Source: Planctomycetaceae bacterium
GTDB lineage: Bacteria > Planctomycetota > Planctomycetia > Pirellulales > Pirellulaceae
DNA length: 44,080 nt
Direction of reading: 5' to 3'
Assembly: GCA_024638965.1 (NCBI GenBank)
Contig: JAHEJI010000021.1
Location: 1-44,080, forward strand
Shown: positions 15,601-24,232 of the stretch, piece by piece
Layout of the letters: every line of letters starts with the position of its first letter
Position numbering within the stretch: position 1 is the first letter of the stretch
Translations under genes and position numbers: made by a program
The notes under the pieces: generated by a model
Seen by the model: the letters and a program-made list of their open reading frames with translations, nothing else
Databases searched by the model: none
Told to the model about the DNA's origin: nothing

Positions 15601-18600
15601 CTAGCGGTTGCTCGCGTTCGCTTCGTGCACAGGTTGAGTCGGCGTTGCCTCCAACTGGGCTTGGCCAGGCGTGACATTTGCAGAGTCCTCAACTTGAGGT
15701 TGCAGGCCGGCTGGGTCCGAATCCGGGTAGTACACCACTGGAGCAGAAGGCGAACTTATCGGACTGCCGTTGTACTCGGTATTGCCGTAGATCTCTGCTA
15801 CATCGCACAAGCACCAGTGGATGCGATCCATTTCGTCTTGATTCTGCATTACGACTTCTTGATCGTTATCGACCAGGTAAGGGGTCAGGATAATGAGCAG
15901 TTCATTCCGCTCGGCTACGTCTTGTTCGAAGGTGAAGAGTGGTCCGATTACAGGCAAATCGGACAAGATGGGCGTTCCTCGCACAGCGTGAAATTTATTT
16001 TCCTGGACAAGGCCTGAAATCACGACCGTTTGACCGTGTCGAGCCTGAATGGTTGTTTGAACTTGCCGTCGGATGATTTGAGGTGAACGAATAACCTCAC
16101 CCGTTGCCGTGACGGAGATCGCAATCCCCTGTTGTTGAGTGTTAATGGCCGACTTTTGTGCATCGACAAACATTACTATCGTGCCATCGGGGCTGACTCG
16201 AGGCGTGATGCCAAGAATCAGGCCGACTTCTTCGTCAACAACCGTGTTGGAGACACCGCCATTAAAGTTGTTCGTGACAGATCCCGTGATGCGCGGTACC
16301 GAGTTACCTGAAAAAATGCGTCCTTGCAGGTTTTCGAGCGTCATCATATGAGGCTTGCTGAGGATTCTTAAGCAACCTTTGTCTTCCAGAGCACGCAAAA
16401 GAAAGTTGACGGAATCATTTCCGGCAGAAACGACCAAGCCTCCGTAGCCCAACTCTGCATTGGTGCGTCCCACGGGGAGATTGGATAGAACTTGCCCCGC
16501 AAAAGTACCTCGCCCGACGTTTCCGTTGCCGAGTCCTGGTTGATTGAAATCAAAAAGAATTCCCTCGGCCGCACCGCGGTCAAACAACAACGAATCTTGT
16601 ACACCGACGGTTATGCCGAACTCTTCCTGGGTTTTTAAATCGATTTCCGCAAGCAGCACTTTGACCTTAACCATCGGAGGTCGTCGATCAAGTTCTGTGA
16701 TAATCGCGGCGATTTCGTCATAGTACTCGGGAGCGGCACTCACGATCAGGCTATTGCCGACCGCAACCGGCGTTACGGTAACCTGGCGTCGAACTTGCGC
16801 CAGGGGACTGACGTAAGTCGGGTCGTCTTCAATAATGGCCTGTCGTTCGTCCAGCCAGGCGTTGATGGCGTCTGCCATGTCCTGGGCTTGTAGGTTGCTA
16901 AGGCGATACACCTTGGTTAATCGGCCGTCGAGATTCTCGACGTCCAGTCGTGTGATCAAAGAGTCGACAACGATCAGGTCGCTCGCAGACCCAGAAGCGA
17001 TGATTGCGTTGACACGTTCGTCGAGGCTAAATCGAAGGTTGGTTAAAGTGATTCCATCGCCCGCCGTTGCCGACTGCAACGGAAGTTGACTAAGTGCTGT
17101 ATTCTGACCCTGTTGTCCGCCTTGGGCAGTTCCAGTGAACAGCGTATTTAGCATTTCCAAAAGCGATGCGGCGTCCCCGTACACAATTGGAAAAACCTTG
17201 ATTTGACTTTCGGAATCTGGAATCGTGTCAAGTCGTTCAATCAGAGCTTCAATCACTGGCATTGCCGCTTCGGGGCCGGTTACGACCAGAGAGTTGCTGT
17301 TGGTATCCGCCGTGACGCGAACATCAAACATGATACTGCCTTTGACAATTTCTCCATTTGGACCTTCGAACTGCAATTGCGCTGATCGAAGCGAAGACGA
17401 ATTGCCCTGCGCATCAAATTGTTGTTGTTGAAATTGACCCTGCTGGCCTTGCGGATCGGTATTCAGACCCTGACCGGCGTTTTGCAACTGACCGTTGATT
17501 GCATCTTGAATGACACGTTGTAAATCGCTTGCCACGGCGTTGCGTAGCGGAATCACTCGAACGACGTTGACCGCACCCTTATCAACTTCTTCCACATCCA
17601 GTTCTTCAATTAATAGACCGACCTGATCCTGGAGGGCTTTGTTTGCGCGAACGATCAACGTATTGCTTCGGTAATCGGCGACCGCAATTGCCGGTAATGC
17701 TGGCGGCTGATTCTCAGTGACAGCCTGAACGTTGGACTGGCCGAGAAACAGATCCACTCGGGTTTTCGCGTCGACGGCAGAAATGTATTTCAGGCGATAA
17801 GTCTTGAATTCTGCTTTTATTTCCTCATCTGTTTTCACATCAACCAGCTTGACGAGATCTTCGATAACGCGAACGGAATCCGCTTGTCCGATGACGATCA
17901 GGCTGTTAGGCGAATCCCATGGCGCGATGGAGGCCCTTCCTTTTAGATCCGCATAGTTGTCGTCGTACAACTCTTGCAGTCGCTCCGCTACCTGTGAAGC
18001 TTGGGCATTTTCCAGCAAGATCTGTGCCTGGGTTGCTTCGGTCAGTCCAGATGTCGCGACAATGTCGTTGATCATCTGTTCAACTTTCGCCACGTCTTGT
18101 GGTAGACCCCTGAGGATGATGACTCCTAGTTCGGGGACAACTTCGATCGTGACAGGCGCCTGAACGCCCACTTGATCCTCTTGAGTCAGGATTGTCGGAC
18201 GAGGCGGGTTCACTTGATTCGCGTTAAAAGGAACCACGCGCTGCTCGATGTCGCCACCTCGCTCCGGCTCGTCTTGTTTCGGCTCGTCCTGTGCAGGTGG
18301 GTCTTGAGCATTTTCTTCTCGTGGAGCCGGATCTTGTTGAGCTTCTTCCTGAAAACCCATCATGTAGGCGGCTTGCATGATTTGGCTCGGCTCAGCATCC
18401 CGCATGTCAATCATTACGACTCGACCATCGCCGGGTGCGTTGTCAAGGTTGCGGACGAGGCTCTTCCAGGCTGCGGTTTGGCTGGTAGTACCTTCAAATG
18501 TCAGCAGGTTTTTCGCGCGATCGATCAAAATCGGCAAATAGTCTGAATTGGTCTTGTTCGGCAAGAATACTCTGGCGTGGCGACCATCAGCAGATGTCGC

Positions 18601-19239
18601 GACTTTTAAACGTTGGTTCCAGGTGTTCAACAATCGTTGCTCAAATGACTGCCAAGTCGTATGGTTCAGCTGGTAAATCCTTCCAACGGTCGCGGTCGGA
18701 CGGGCTGGCCAAGAACTCGCCGGTGAATTCGCCCGCATGATCGAATCATTGACTTCCACGATCCACTCGGCGGTGGAAGGATTGGCGTCACCCGACCCCA
18801 AATTCGGACTTAGCATTTGAGCCTGCGCAGAAATATGTGACGAACCGTTCGTCTCCATTGTCTGGATCGGCTGAGCCTGAGAGGTTGACGAATCGTGCAT
18901 CGGAGGCAGCGAAACGGTCGTAGGGATTCCAGAGAGATCGGGATCCGGATTCAATGGTGTTCCACTGCGGTGATTGAAGGGCACATTGACGTCACCAGTC
19001 GAATTTAGCCCCATTGTTTCATCGGGATTGTCAATCGCTTTAATTAGCGGTGCATCAAAGAGCGGTTGGAGCGAATTGGTCGTTGGCTCCTGCTCCTGTG
19101 ATTCCACAGGTTTAATTGCCGCGGAGATGATGATGGTTGTTCCAATTGCCAAGAGCGAAAAATAGCAAAGTGCTTTCGTCACGCGCTTGAATGGTCTTAG
19201 GTAATTCGTGTCGGCCATGATTTCTTGATCCTGTTTCAT
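15601..19239 (-). CDS. gspD: Type II secretion system secretin GspD, unusually long
   Basis: 1212 residues from ATG 19239 (ATG 19218 with AGGA upstream is an alternative). After a basic N-terminus and one hydrophobic segment (about 24-42) comes a long N-terminal part. A Pro/Glu/Asp-rich linker lies at about 295-325. At least five ring-building repeats follow (patterns such as FKTYRLKYISAVDAKTRVD, VRVIPLRNAVASDLQ, IKVFPIVYGDAASLLEML and TKVYRLSNLQAQDMADAI). The C-terminal secretin domain holds the membrane barrel (VKVLLAEIDLKTQEEFGI to PVIGPLFTFEQDVAERNELLIILTP). It forms the outer-membrane channel. Usual GspD is about 650-700 residues, so extra periplasmic modules or a longer periplasm-spanning stalk are suggested. 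It is encoded away from gspE-K. Confidence 0.93.
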   Translation of the reverse strand: MKQDQEIMADTNYLRPFKRVTKALCYFSLLAIGTTIIISAAIKPVESQEQEPTTNSLQPLFDAPLIKAIDNPDETMGLNSTGDVNVPFNHRSGTPLNPDPDLSGIPTTVSLPPMHDSSTSQAQPIQTMETNGSSHISAQAQMLSPNLGSGDANPSTAEWIVEVNDSIMRANSPASSWPARPTATVGRIYQLNHTTWQSFEQRLLNTWNQRLKVATSADGRHARVFLPNKTNSDYLPILIDRAKNLLTFEGTTSQTAAWKSLVRNLDNAPGDGRVVMIDMRDAEPSQIMQAAYMMGFQEEAQQDPAPREENAQDPPAQDEPKQDEPERGGDIEQRVVPFNANQVNPPRPTILTQEDQVGVQAPVTIEVVPELGVIILRGLPQDVAKVEQMINDIVATSGLTEATQAQILLENAQASQVAERLQELYDDNYADLKGRASIAPWDSPNSLIVIGQADSVRVIEDLVKLVDVKTDEEIKAEFKTYRLKYISAVDAKTRVDLFLGQSNVQAVTENQPPALPAIAVADYRSNTLIVRANKALQDQVGLLIEELDVEEVDKGAVNVVRVIPLRNAVASDLQRVIQDAINGQLQNAGQGLNTDPQGQQGQFQQQQFDAQGNSSSLRSAQLQFEGPNGEIVKGSIMFDVRVTADTNSNSLVVTGPEAAMPVIEALIERLDTIPDSESQIKVFPIVYGDAASLLEMLNTLFTGTAQGGQQGQNTALSQLPLQSATAGDGITLTNLRFSLDERVNAIIASGSASDLIVVDSLITRLDVENLDGRLTKVYRLSNLQAQDMADAINAWLDERQAIIEDDPTYVSPLAQVRRQVTVTPVAVGNSLIVSAAPEYYDEIAAIITELDRRPPMVKVKVLLAEIDLKTQEEFGITVGVQDSLLFDRGAAEGILFDFNQPGLGNGNVGRGTFAGQVLSNLPVGRTNAELGYGGLVVSAGNDSVNFLLRALEDKGCLRILSKPHMMTLENLQGRIFSGNSVPRITGSVTNNFNGGVSNTVVDEEVGLILGITPRVSPDGTIVMFVDAQKSAINTQQQGIAISVTATGEVIRSPQIIRRQVQTTIQARHGQTVVISGLVQENKFHAVRGTPILSDLPVIGPLFTFEQDVAERNELLIILTPYLVDNDQEVVMQNQDEMDRIHWCLCDVAEIYGNTEYNGSPISSPSAPVVYYPDSDPAGLQPQVEDSANVTPGQAQLEATPTQPVHEANASNR

Positions 19240-20176
19240 CAAATGCCACTCCCGTGGCTTACCTTTGTTGACACCGTTCGCTTCAAATAACCGTCTGTCA
19301 TTTGCGAACTTGAATCACAGGCGCACAAGCTGACAAATTTGCCAAAACGAAGTGAGCATGGATCAAACAAATTCAGATTCGGGTCAATCAAGATATGCGG
19401 GTTCAGACGAGCAGCGGGTCCGCCCAATCCGAGTTAATTCCTTCATCGGCAAATATTCGTTCGCTGTTAGAATAAAACTAACCAAGAAAACCCGAATATC
19501 CCGAAAACTTTAACACCGGTTGATAAACTGGCGAGTCTCGATAAACCCTGCGGATGCCTGATAACGCTGGCCATGTAGAGCAACACTGTCCAACAATTGG
19601 TGGTGAAGGCTCAGCTTTCGCGTCGGCATTTGGAGCTACGACCGGTTCCAGCCGGATCAATTGAAATCGCGTGGATTGGGTCAAACGTCACCCAAAACGG
19701 GTGGATATTTGGAACATGTCACAATTCACGCTGAAATAGATCTGTCGAGCGGCATGCTGTCGTGACCTTTGCGTGAACCGAATTGGCCTGCTGCGTTCTT
19801 GGTTGCTTGTGGACAGGCTTCTACGTTGCTGGCAAGGTTTTGCTTGTGTTCAAACGAACCAACCTGCTATAAGCCTCTATGCGCCTTTTGTTGATACTCC
19901 TGACGACTTGGAGTTTTTGTGTTTCTTGAAGAACAGATCCAATTGGGCGGACCAGAATCAAGCAATACTCCTCATGGGGAATTTGACTAAGTTCTCACGG
20001 GTTATCGATCAAAAACTTTGGGACGATCGCTTTCGCTACGATTTGATCCTTGGCTACCCGGAAACTGACCGCAAAAAAACTTAGTAGGCGCATTTTTTTG
20101 CCAGAATTTGCCGAAGGCATTGGTCATGTCCTCGAACCGGTACGTTTGGCAAAGTGATCCACAGAGTGATGGGGGC
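19240..20176. other. Long intergenic region without a convincing gene
   Basis: There are about 940 bases between gspD and the CBS gene. Short frames on both strands (for example 19773-20084 on + from a GTG) lack ribosome binding sites and family features. The promoter of gspD should lie at its left end. No RNA gene or clear repeat is recognised. Confidence 0.4.
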
Positions 20177-20614
20177 TTATATTTCCGCCAAAGCACGGGG
20201 TGCCTCGCGTCGCAGCAGTTTGCCGATCTCTCCGAATTCTTCGGCGAGCAGGTCGAGAACGTCGTCGAGACTGAGCAGACCGACAAGCGCTCCGCTTTCA
20301 TCGACGACCGGCAGGCGACGAATAAGTCCGCTGCGCATCAGTGTCAGAGCGGCTTCGATAGATGCTTCTTCGCGCACGGTCTTTAAAGATTTCGTCATCA
20401 CTTGTTGCACCTTCATCTCCTGCCCGTCAAGCCCACGGGCAAGTACCTTGATGGTCAGATCGCGATCGGTCACCAGGCCGATCGGCTTCTTGTCTTCGTC
20501 GAGCACCACAAGCGTACCAACATTCCGTGAGTGCATTCTCTCGGCAACGACTTGAACCGATTCGAGCGGTTCGGCGGTGTCAACTTCTCGCACACAGATT
20601 CGTCCGACTGACAT
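20177..20614 (-). CDS. Twin CBS-domain protein
   Basis: 145 residues, made of two CBS motifs only. The first covers about 8-63 (VGTLVVLDEDKKPIGLVTDRDL), the second about 72-127 (VMTKSLKTVREEASIEAALTLM, then RRLPVVDESGALVGLLSLDDVL). CBS pairs bind adenosyl ligands such as AMP, ATP or SAM and act as energy or redox sensors. With no attached enzyme domain, this one probably regulates another protein in the cytoplasm. The start is well supported: AGGAGTGAAATC precedes ATG 20614. It lies between the YncE-like gene and gspD on the same strand, with long gaps on both sides, so it is probably transcribed alone. Confidence 0.9.
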   Translation of the reverse strand: MSVGRICVREVDTAEPLESVQVVAERMHSRNVGTLVVLDEDKKPIGLVTDRDLTIKVLARGLDGQEMKVQQVMTKSLKTVREEASIEAALTLMRSGLIRRLPVVDESGALVGLLSLDDVLDLLAEEFGEIGKLLRREAPRALAEI

Positions 20615-21081
20615 GATTTCACTCCTGGGGATTAAAGTTGATTGTCAAACGTGCAAACCGGATGCCGTTTTCCGCGAAAGATGCCGCCGAGTTTTCGAAA
20701 CCCGACTTTCCCGCGGTACGCATCTATGACGCCGCGGACGCCAACCGTGCCTCAATGCCGTGTGCCGATTCGCACACTTTTAACTGTGCTTTCAGGCAAA
20801 TGCTGGAACGGTTTCGGCGCCGCGCGCTATGTCGGTTCGCCTGCGCCGCGAGGGCCATTTGACAACTTTGTTGGGTGGCTCGGCCAGTTCCGCCACAAGC
20901 TGCGCACCGCCCGGCACCAACAATCATCCCAAATGTCGCAGATTATCAGGCGGTCTTGCCGGCTTCCCAAGCGAATTTCTTAGTGACCGCTTCCGGCGAA
21001 TCGTCAGGGTTTGCCAATTGCCAGGATTCTGTTCGTCTATCGATCCTTTGTCGGATCAAACCGAAAATGTTTTTTCCGTCC
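20615..21081. other. Intergenic region, possible gene remnant
   Basis: There are about 470 bases without a convincing gene. A minus-strand frame ending at about 20951 carries a protein-like end (LANPDDSPEAVTKKFAWEAG) but has no start before it runs into the stop region of the propeller gene. It may be the debris of a lost gene. Elsewhere the segment is GC-rich and featureless. Confidence 0.3.
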
Positions 21082-22149
21082 TTAAGGAATGTAGGCAAGC
21101 CCAAAAGGGTTCAATCCGACCGTTACTTCGCCGACCAGTACCAACTCCGGCGACAGGCCGACCGACCGATAAATGGTTACCTTGTCGTTAGCGCCCGAGT
21201 GAGTCAAATACAATTTGCGACCATTGGATGACAGGGCAATGTTGTGTGGTACCGGATAAGGAACGTCGATCGGTTCACCGACTATTTCCAATGTCCGGGT
21301 GTCAATCACGAACAAGGCGTCTGCGCCACCGCCCGGCAGATTGGTGGTGTAGAAAAACCGCCCGTTGGTTGGCATTCCGGCGCCGTGAGCACCCGGTACG
21401 GAAATGACCCCAATGGTTTCCAACGAAAAGCGATTGAGCACATGAACCGCGTTTCCGCCCTGAGTCGGTACGAACAGGAAATCTGTTTGCGGGTTCACGG
21501 AAAGATGTGGATCGTCTGCCACGGCCGCCCGGCCTACTTCCGCCAGTGTCGTCGTGTCGTACTGCACGATAAAGTCTTCGGGTCCCGCTACGCCAATCAC
21601 TGATACGTAGGCAAAAAGTCCATTGGGACCAATGACAATATCATGGGGCTTGCCACCCAACGCCACTAGATCCGCTGGCGTAGGTACGGTGGCCAATGTC
21701 TGAAGAGTATTCATGTCGACGACACTGGTGGTGTTGTCGATATCATTATTCACCCACAACTCGCCGAGCCCAGTATGTCCCCACATATGGAACACGCCCA
21801 GTCCAACTTCAGCGTAGCCTTCGACGTCAAACGTTCGTGCATTGAACGCAACCACCCGATTGTTGGCTCGATCACCGACAAACACCCTGCGTTTGATGGG
21901 CGAGTAAAACACGTACATTGGTTCGCCGTTATCCGGCATGGCAATGGTGGCCTGTAGCTCGTCAGTCCGGGCACTGATTACTGAGATCGTTCCGGAACCG
22001 CGATTGGCCACAACGATCTTCCCACCTGTGACGAGCGGACTAGCCGCCTCTTGCGCTGTAGCCGGCGGTAGTGTCGCCAGACACGAAAAAAGATACATTG
22101 AAACGAAAACAAACGGCAATGCCCAATTTAGGCGAATGATGTAAGTCAT
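21082..22149 (-). CDS. Secreted YncE-like beta-propeller protein
   Basis: 355 residues from ATG 22149, with a signal peptide (hydrophobic segment about residues 8-27, cleavage probably near PPATAQEA). TTG 22167 and ATG 22155 are weaker starts. The mature part is a propeller of about seven short repeats with the YVTN pattern, for example VANRGSGTISVISARTDEL, VFVGDRANNRVVAFNARTF and LYLTHSGANDKVTIYRS. Several His, Asp and Asn residues occur between blades (FHMWGHTGLGELWVNND). Such proteins act in the periplasm or outside as binding or sensing modules; the ligand is unknown. No partner gene is evident. Confidence 0.88.
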   Translation of the reverse strand: MTYIIRLNWALPFVFVSMYLFSCLATLPPATAQEAASPLVTGGKIVVANRGSGTISVISARTDELQATIAMPDNGEPMYVFYSPIKRRVFVGDRANNRVVAFNARTFDVEGYAEVGLGVFHMWGHTGLGELWVNNDIDNTTSVVDMNTLQTLATVPTPADLVALGGKPHDIVIGPNGLFAYVSVIGVAGPEDFIVQYDTTTLAEVGRAAVADDPHLSVNPQTDFLFVPTQGGNAVHVLNRFSLETIGVISVPGAHGAGMPTNGRFFYTTNLPGGGADALFVIDTRTLEIVGEPIDVPYPVPHNIALSSNGRKLYLTHSGANDKVTIYRSVGLSPELVLVGEVTVGLNPFGLAYIP

Positions 22150-22709
22150 GATCATTTCTCTCTGCAATTAAGTTTTGTGCGTTACTGCCCTCTCTGAGAG
22201 CGAATTAGCTCGGTCAGCTCACAAAAGGAGCTTGATTTTTCGCAAAAGCTGGCCATTTCGGTTGTGAGGTGCAGACGACATGCAAGTGTGCAATAGGCGC
22301 GCCGATTCGCTTCCAAGTTACATCTACTCTCTCGCCAGCAACCATGCCAAGGTCTGCCAGAGTCGTATTCAGGAAAGGAGCTGTCTCGCCGACAAGAAGC
22401 AACGTGGTGACTGCAGTCTTGGCCGGTGAACGATGTTCGGGAGCTCAGGCACTCTTCGACGGAGTCGGCAACACAATACGTTCTCAAAATTCGACGACTT
22501 GGAAGAGCATCAGAGCAGTCTATTCCGATTTGCACTTGGGTCATCAGCGTGGCACGAGGTAACGGATCTCCGTGTTCCAGCGAGAGATTCTTTCCGCCGC
22601 GGCGGACAAGCTCCTTCAGAATGACGAGGCCGATTACCAATTTTTGAAATTCTCCAGCTGATTTTTTGGGGCGACGAATGCCGAACAACTGACTACTGAA
22701 AACTGAAAA
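22150..22709. pseudogene. Region with probable decayed gene, minus strand
   Basis: No intact gene is seen in about 560 bases. A minus-strand frame at 22214 to about 22440 reads like real protein (TAVTTLLLVGETAPFLN, then GMVAGERVDVTWKRIGAPIA) but begins directly after a stop codon and has only a TTG start. A longer minus frame (22182-22688) overlaps it in another phase and is Cys- and Arg-rich, unlike protein. This fits a gene truncated or frameshifted in its 5' part; a dispersed repeat lies at its upstream side. The original function is not recognised. Confidence 0.3.
22581..22625. repeat. Dispersed repeat, half copy
   Basis: CGAGAGATTCTTTCCGCCGC, then GGCGGACAAGCTCCTTCAGAATGAC, matches the second arm of the element at 4783-4876 (with GCCGCGG and a TCAGAATGAC border). 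It lies upstream of the decayed minus-strand gene. Confidence 0.65.
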
Positions 22710-23852
22710 CTAACTCGCATATAATCGATTTGCAGACTCTCTGATATGAAACGCAAGCCATTCGGGGCGTGTGTAGATAGCGTGTCCCAACATCTTTTTG
22801 GCGAGCCCCAGTTCGTTGCTATAGTCGACGAGCAACGTCATTCCTTCATCTGGTACGCGCATCCCCAGCTTGAGCCTTTTCAGAAGGTCACCTCGTTCAA
22901 TTCCTTGCTGTAACAACTTGCCAAGCTGGTTTTCGATTTGGACGAGCTTGCGATCAAAAACAAAAGGCTTCAAGTTGGTGGTAGCGATTGCAGACTGTTG
23001 CACGAAATCACCCTGGATCTGGCTAAGAATCTCAGACGAAAGTTTCGGTAATGGTGCGAGATAATCGGGGTGATCCGCTTGCGGCTGATGATTAATAAAG
23101 TGCAGCAGTTTGCGATATCCGCTCGTATCCCAGCCGTAGCGAATTGGAGTCCCGAACGTAACAATGTCCAGCTCCAGGCCATTCCATTGCGACTTGTCGC
23201 TCAAGGCGGTCGCCACCCATTGGAAGATCCTTTTTTTGGCATCATCATGAGCGAACGTCGGCTCAATCAACTCAAGAAACGATTCTCGAACCTCGTCAAC
23301 TGCACCCAGCAGGTTCGTTACCAGCGCCAAGACATTTCCCGCATGGCTATGACACCAGACAAGAACTTTGTTTTGTGATGAATCAATTCTTTTTCGTTGC
23401 AGTAGTTCGCCCAAAAAATTTATTGCGGCTCGACTACGGGCTACATGAGCATTTTCACCCGACCAATTGAATAGACGGACCGGAATACCATAGCCTGAAT
23501 TTTTTTGGATTGAGTCTTGAAACTGATTCGCAAAGGCCTGAGTGTAATTTCCGGATGTCCCCAACGGTTTGCTGACAAATTGCTTTCCAAGTTCGGTTAG
23601 TTTGTTTGCCACGTTGGGCCAGAATTTGGAAATTTGTTCATTCCACCCGAAAGCGTCACCGCCAACAAAGGTCCCGTGCAACAGGTAAATCGCATCCAAT
23701 TTGCCATGCGTTTTCTTCCCGAATGCGCAAAAAGTGGCCGCATATTCTTCCAATTCTGGCGAAGGTGGGAATTCGGCTCTCCGCAGTTCGTATTTGGTCT
23801 TCGGTTTCTCGGCCGTGTATCGCTGATGTCGAAAGTTGTTTTGAATTGGCAT
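22710..23852 (-). CDS. Putative alpha/beta hydrolase (lipase-like)
   Basis: 380 residues from ATG 23852. An ATG at 23927 is in phase, but the codons between are part of a dispersed repeat (23903-23942 and its flank), so the later start is preferred. DAIYLLHGTFVGGDAFGW fits the first strand and oxyanion loop of an alpha/beta hydrolase. VLVWCHSHAGNVLALV fits the nucleophile elbow, with Ser in CHSHAG instead of the usual GxSxG. LDIVTFGTPIRYGW is typical of lipase-like members. The acid and the His cannot be fixed by eye. No signal peptide, so cytoplasmic. It follows the secretion block on the same strand but 380 bases away and behind a large hairpin, so probably separate. Substrate unknown. Confidence 0.75.
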   Translation of the reverse strand: MPIQNNFRHQRYTAEKPKTKYELRRAEFPPSPELEEYAATFCAFGKKTHGKLDAIYLLHGTFVGGDAFGWNEQISKFWPNVANKLTELGKQFVSKPLGTSGNYTQAFANQFQDSIQKNSGYGIPVRLFNWSGENAHVARSRAAINFLGELLQRKRIDSSQNKVLVWCHSHAGNVLALVTNLLGAVDEVRESFLELIEPTFAHDDAKKRIFQWVATALSDKSQWNGLELDIVTFGTPIRYGWDTSGYRKLLHFINHQPQADHPDYLAPLPKLSSEILSQIQGDFVQQSAIATTNLKPFVFDRKLVQIENQLGKLLQQGIERGDLLKRLKLGMRVPDEGMTLLVDYSNELGLAKKMLGHAIYTRPEWLAFHIRESANRLYAS

Positions 23853-23902
23853 TCGAGCATGACACAGATTTTTGTTGGATCTCGCCCGGCAAACAATCTC
23901 AA

Positions 23903-23942
23903 CGAGAGATCCTTCACCTCGCTCCACTCGGTTCAGGATGAC
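23903..23942. repeat. Dispersed repeat, half copy upstream of the hydrolase gene
   Basis: CGAGAGATCCTTCACCTCGC, then CGGTTCAGGATGAC, matches the first arm of the 4783-4876 element in inverse orientation. The flank towards 23866 (GACACAGATTTTTGTTGG) resembles the flank of the copy at 7728. Confidence 0.65.
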
Positions 23943-24103
23943 TCAAGCGGAGAGAGAATTTGTAGGCCGGAAAAAGCTCTTCGCAGTTCGGGCAAACCAA
24001 TCGCGATAAACTCGGTGCCGAAACGGCGCCACGCTCGTTCTTTCCTGCTGACTGACACTCTGAAGGACTGGTCTAGTTTCCGTCACAACTCAAGATTCGG
24101 GTA

Positions 24104-24166
24104 GTGGACGAGGTCACGAGTCCGTCTTTGCTAAAGAAAAGCTGGGGGACTCGCTGCCTCGTCCAC
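24104..24166. repeat. Large hairpin downstream of the secretion block
   Basis: GTGGACGAGGTCACGAGTCC (24104-24123) pairs with GGACTCGCTGCCTCGTCCAC (24147-24166): 10 plus 7 perfect pairs with a 3-base mismatch between. The 23-base centre can itself pair (CTTTGCTAAAG). It lies about 67 bases after the stop of the last secretion gene. It could act as a transcript end or mRNA stabiliser, or be a copy of a repetitive palindrome. No U-tract follows. Confidence 0.6.
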
Positions 24167-24232
24167 GCCATTTAAACTGAAAATTTAAACTGTGTCGGAA
24201 TAATCGACTAGTGTGTTTGGGACCACTCAACT

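Noticed and set aside
19773..20084. 103-codon plus-strand frame
   Set aside because: GTG start without ribosome binding site, composition unlike the neighbouring genes, no recognised motif.
20642..20983. 113-codon plus-strand frame
   Set aside because: Very rich in Arg, Pro and Ser, as expected for a random frame in GC-rich DNA; no start signals.
22182..22688. 168-codon minus-strand frame as intact gene
   Set aside because: Cys/Arg/Ser-rich and overlapped by another frame that looks more like protein; reported as a remnant region instead.
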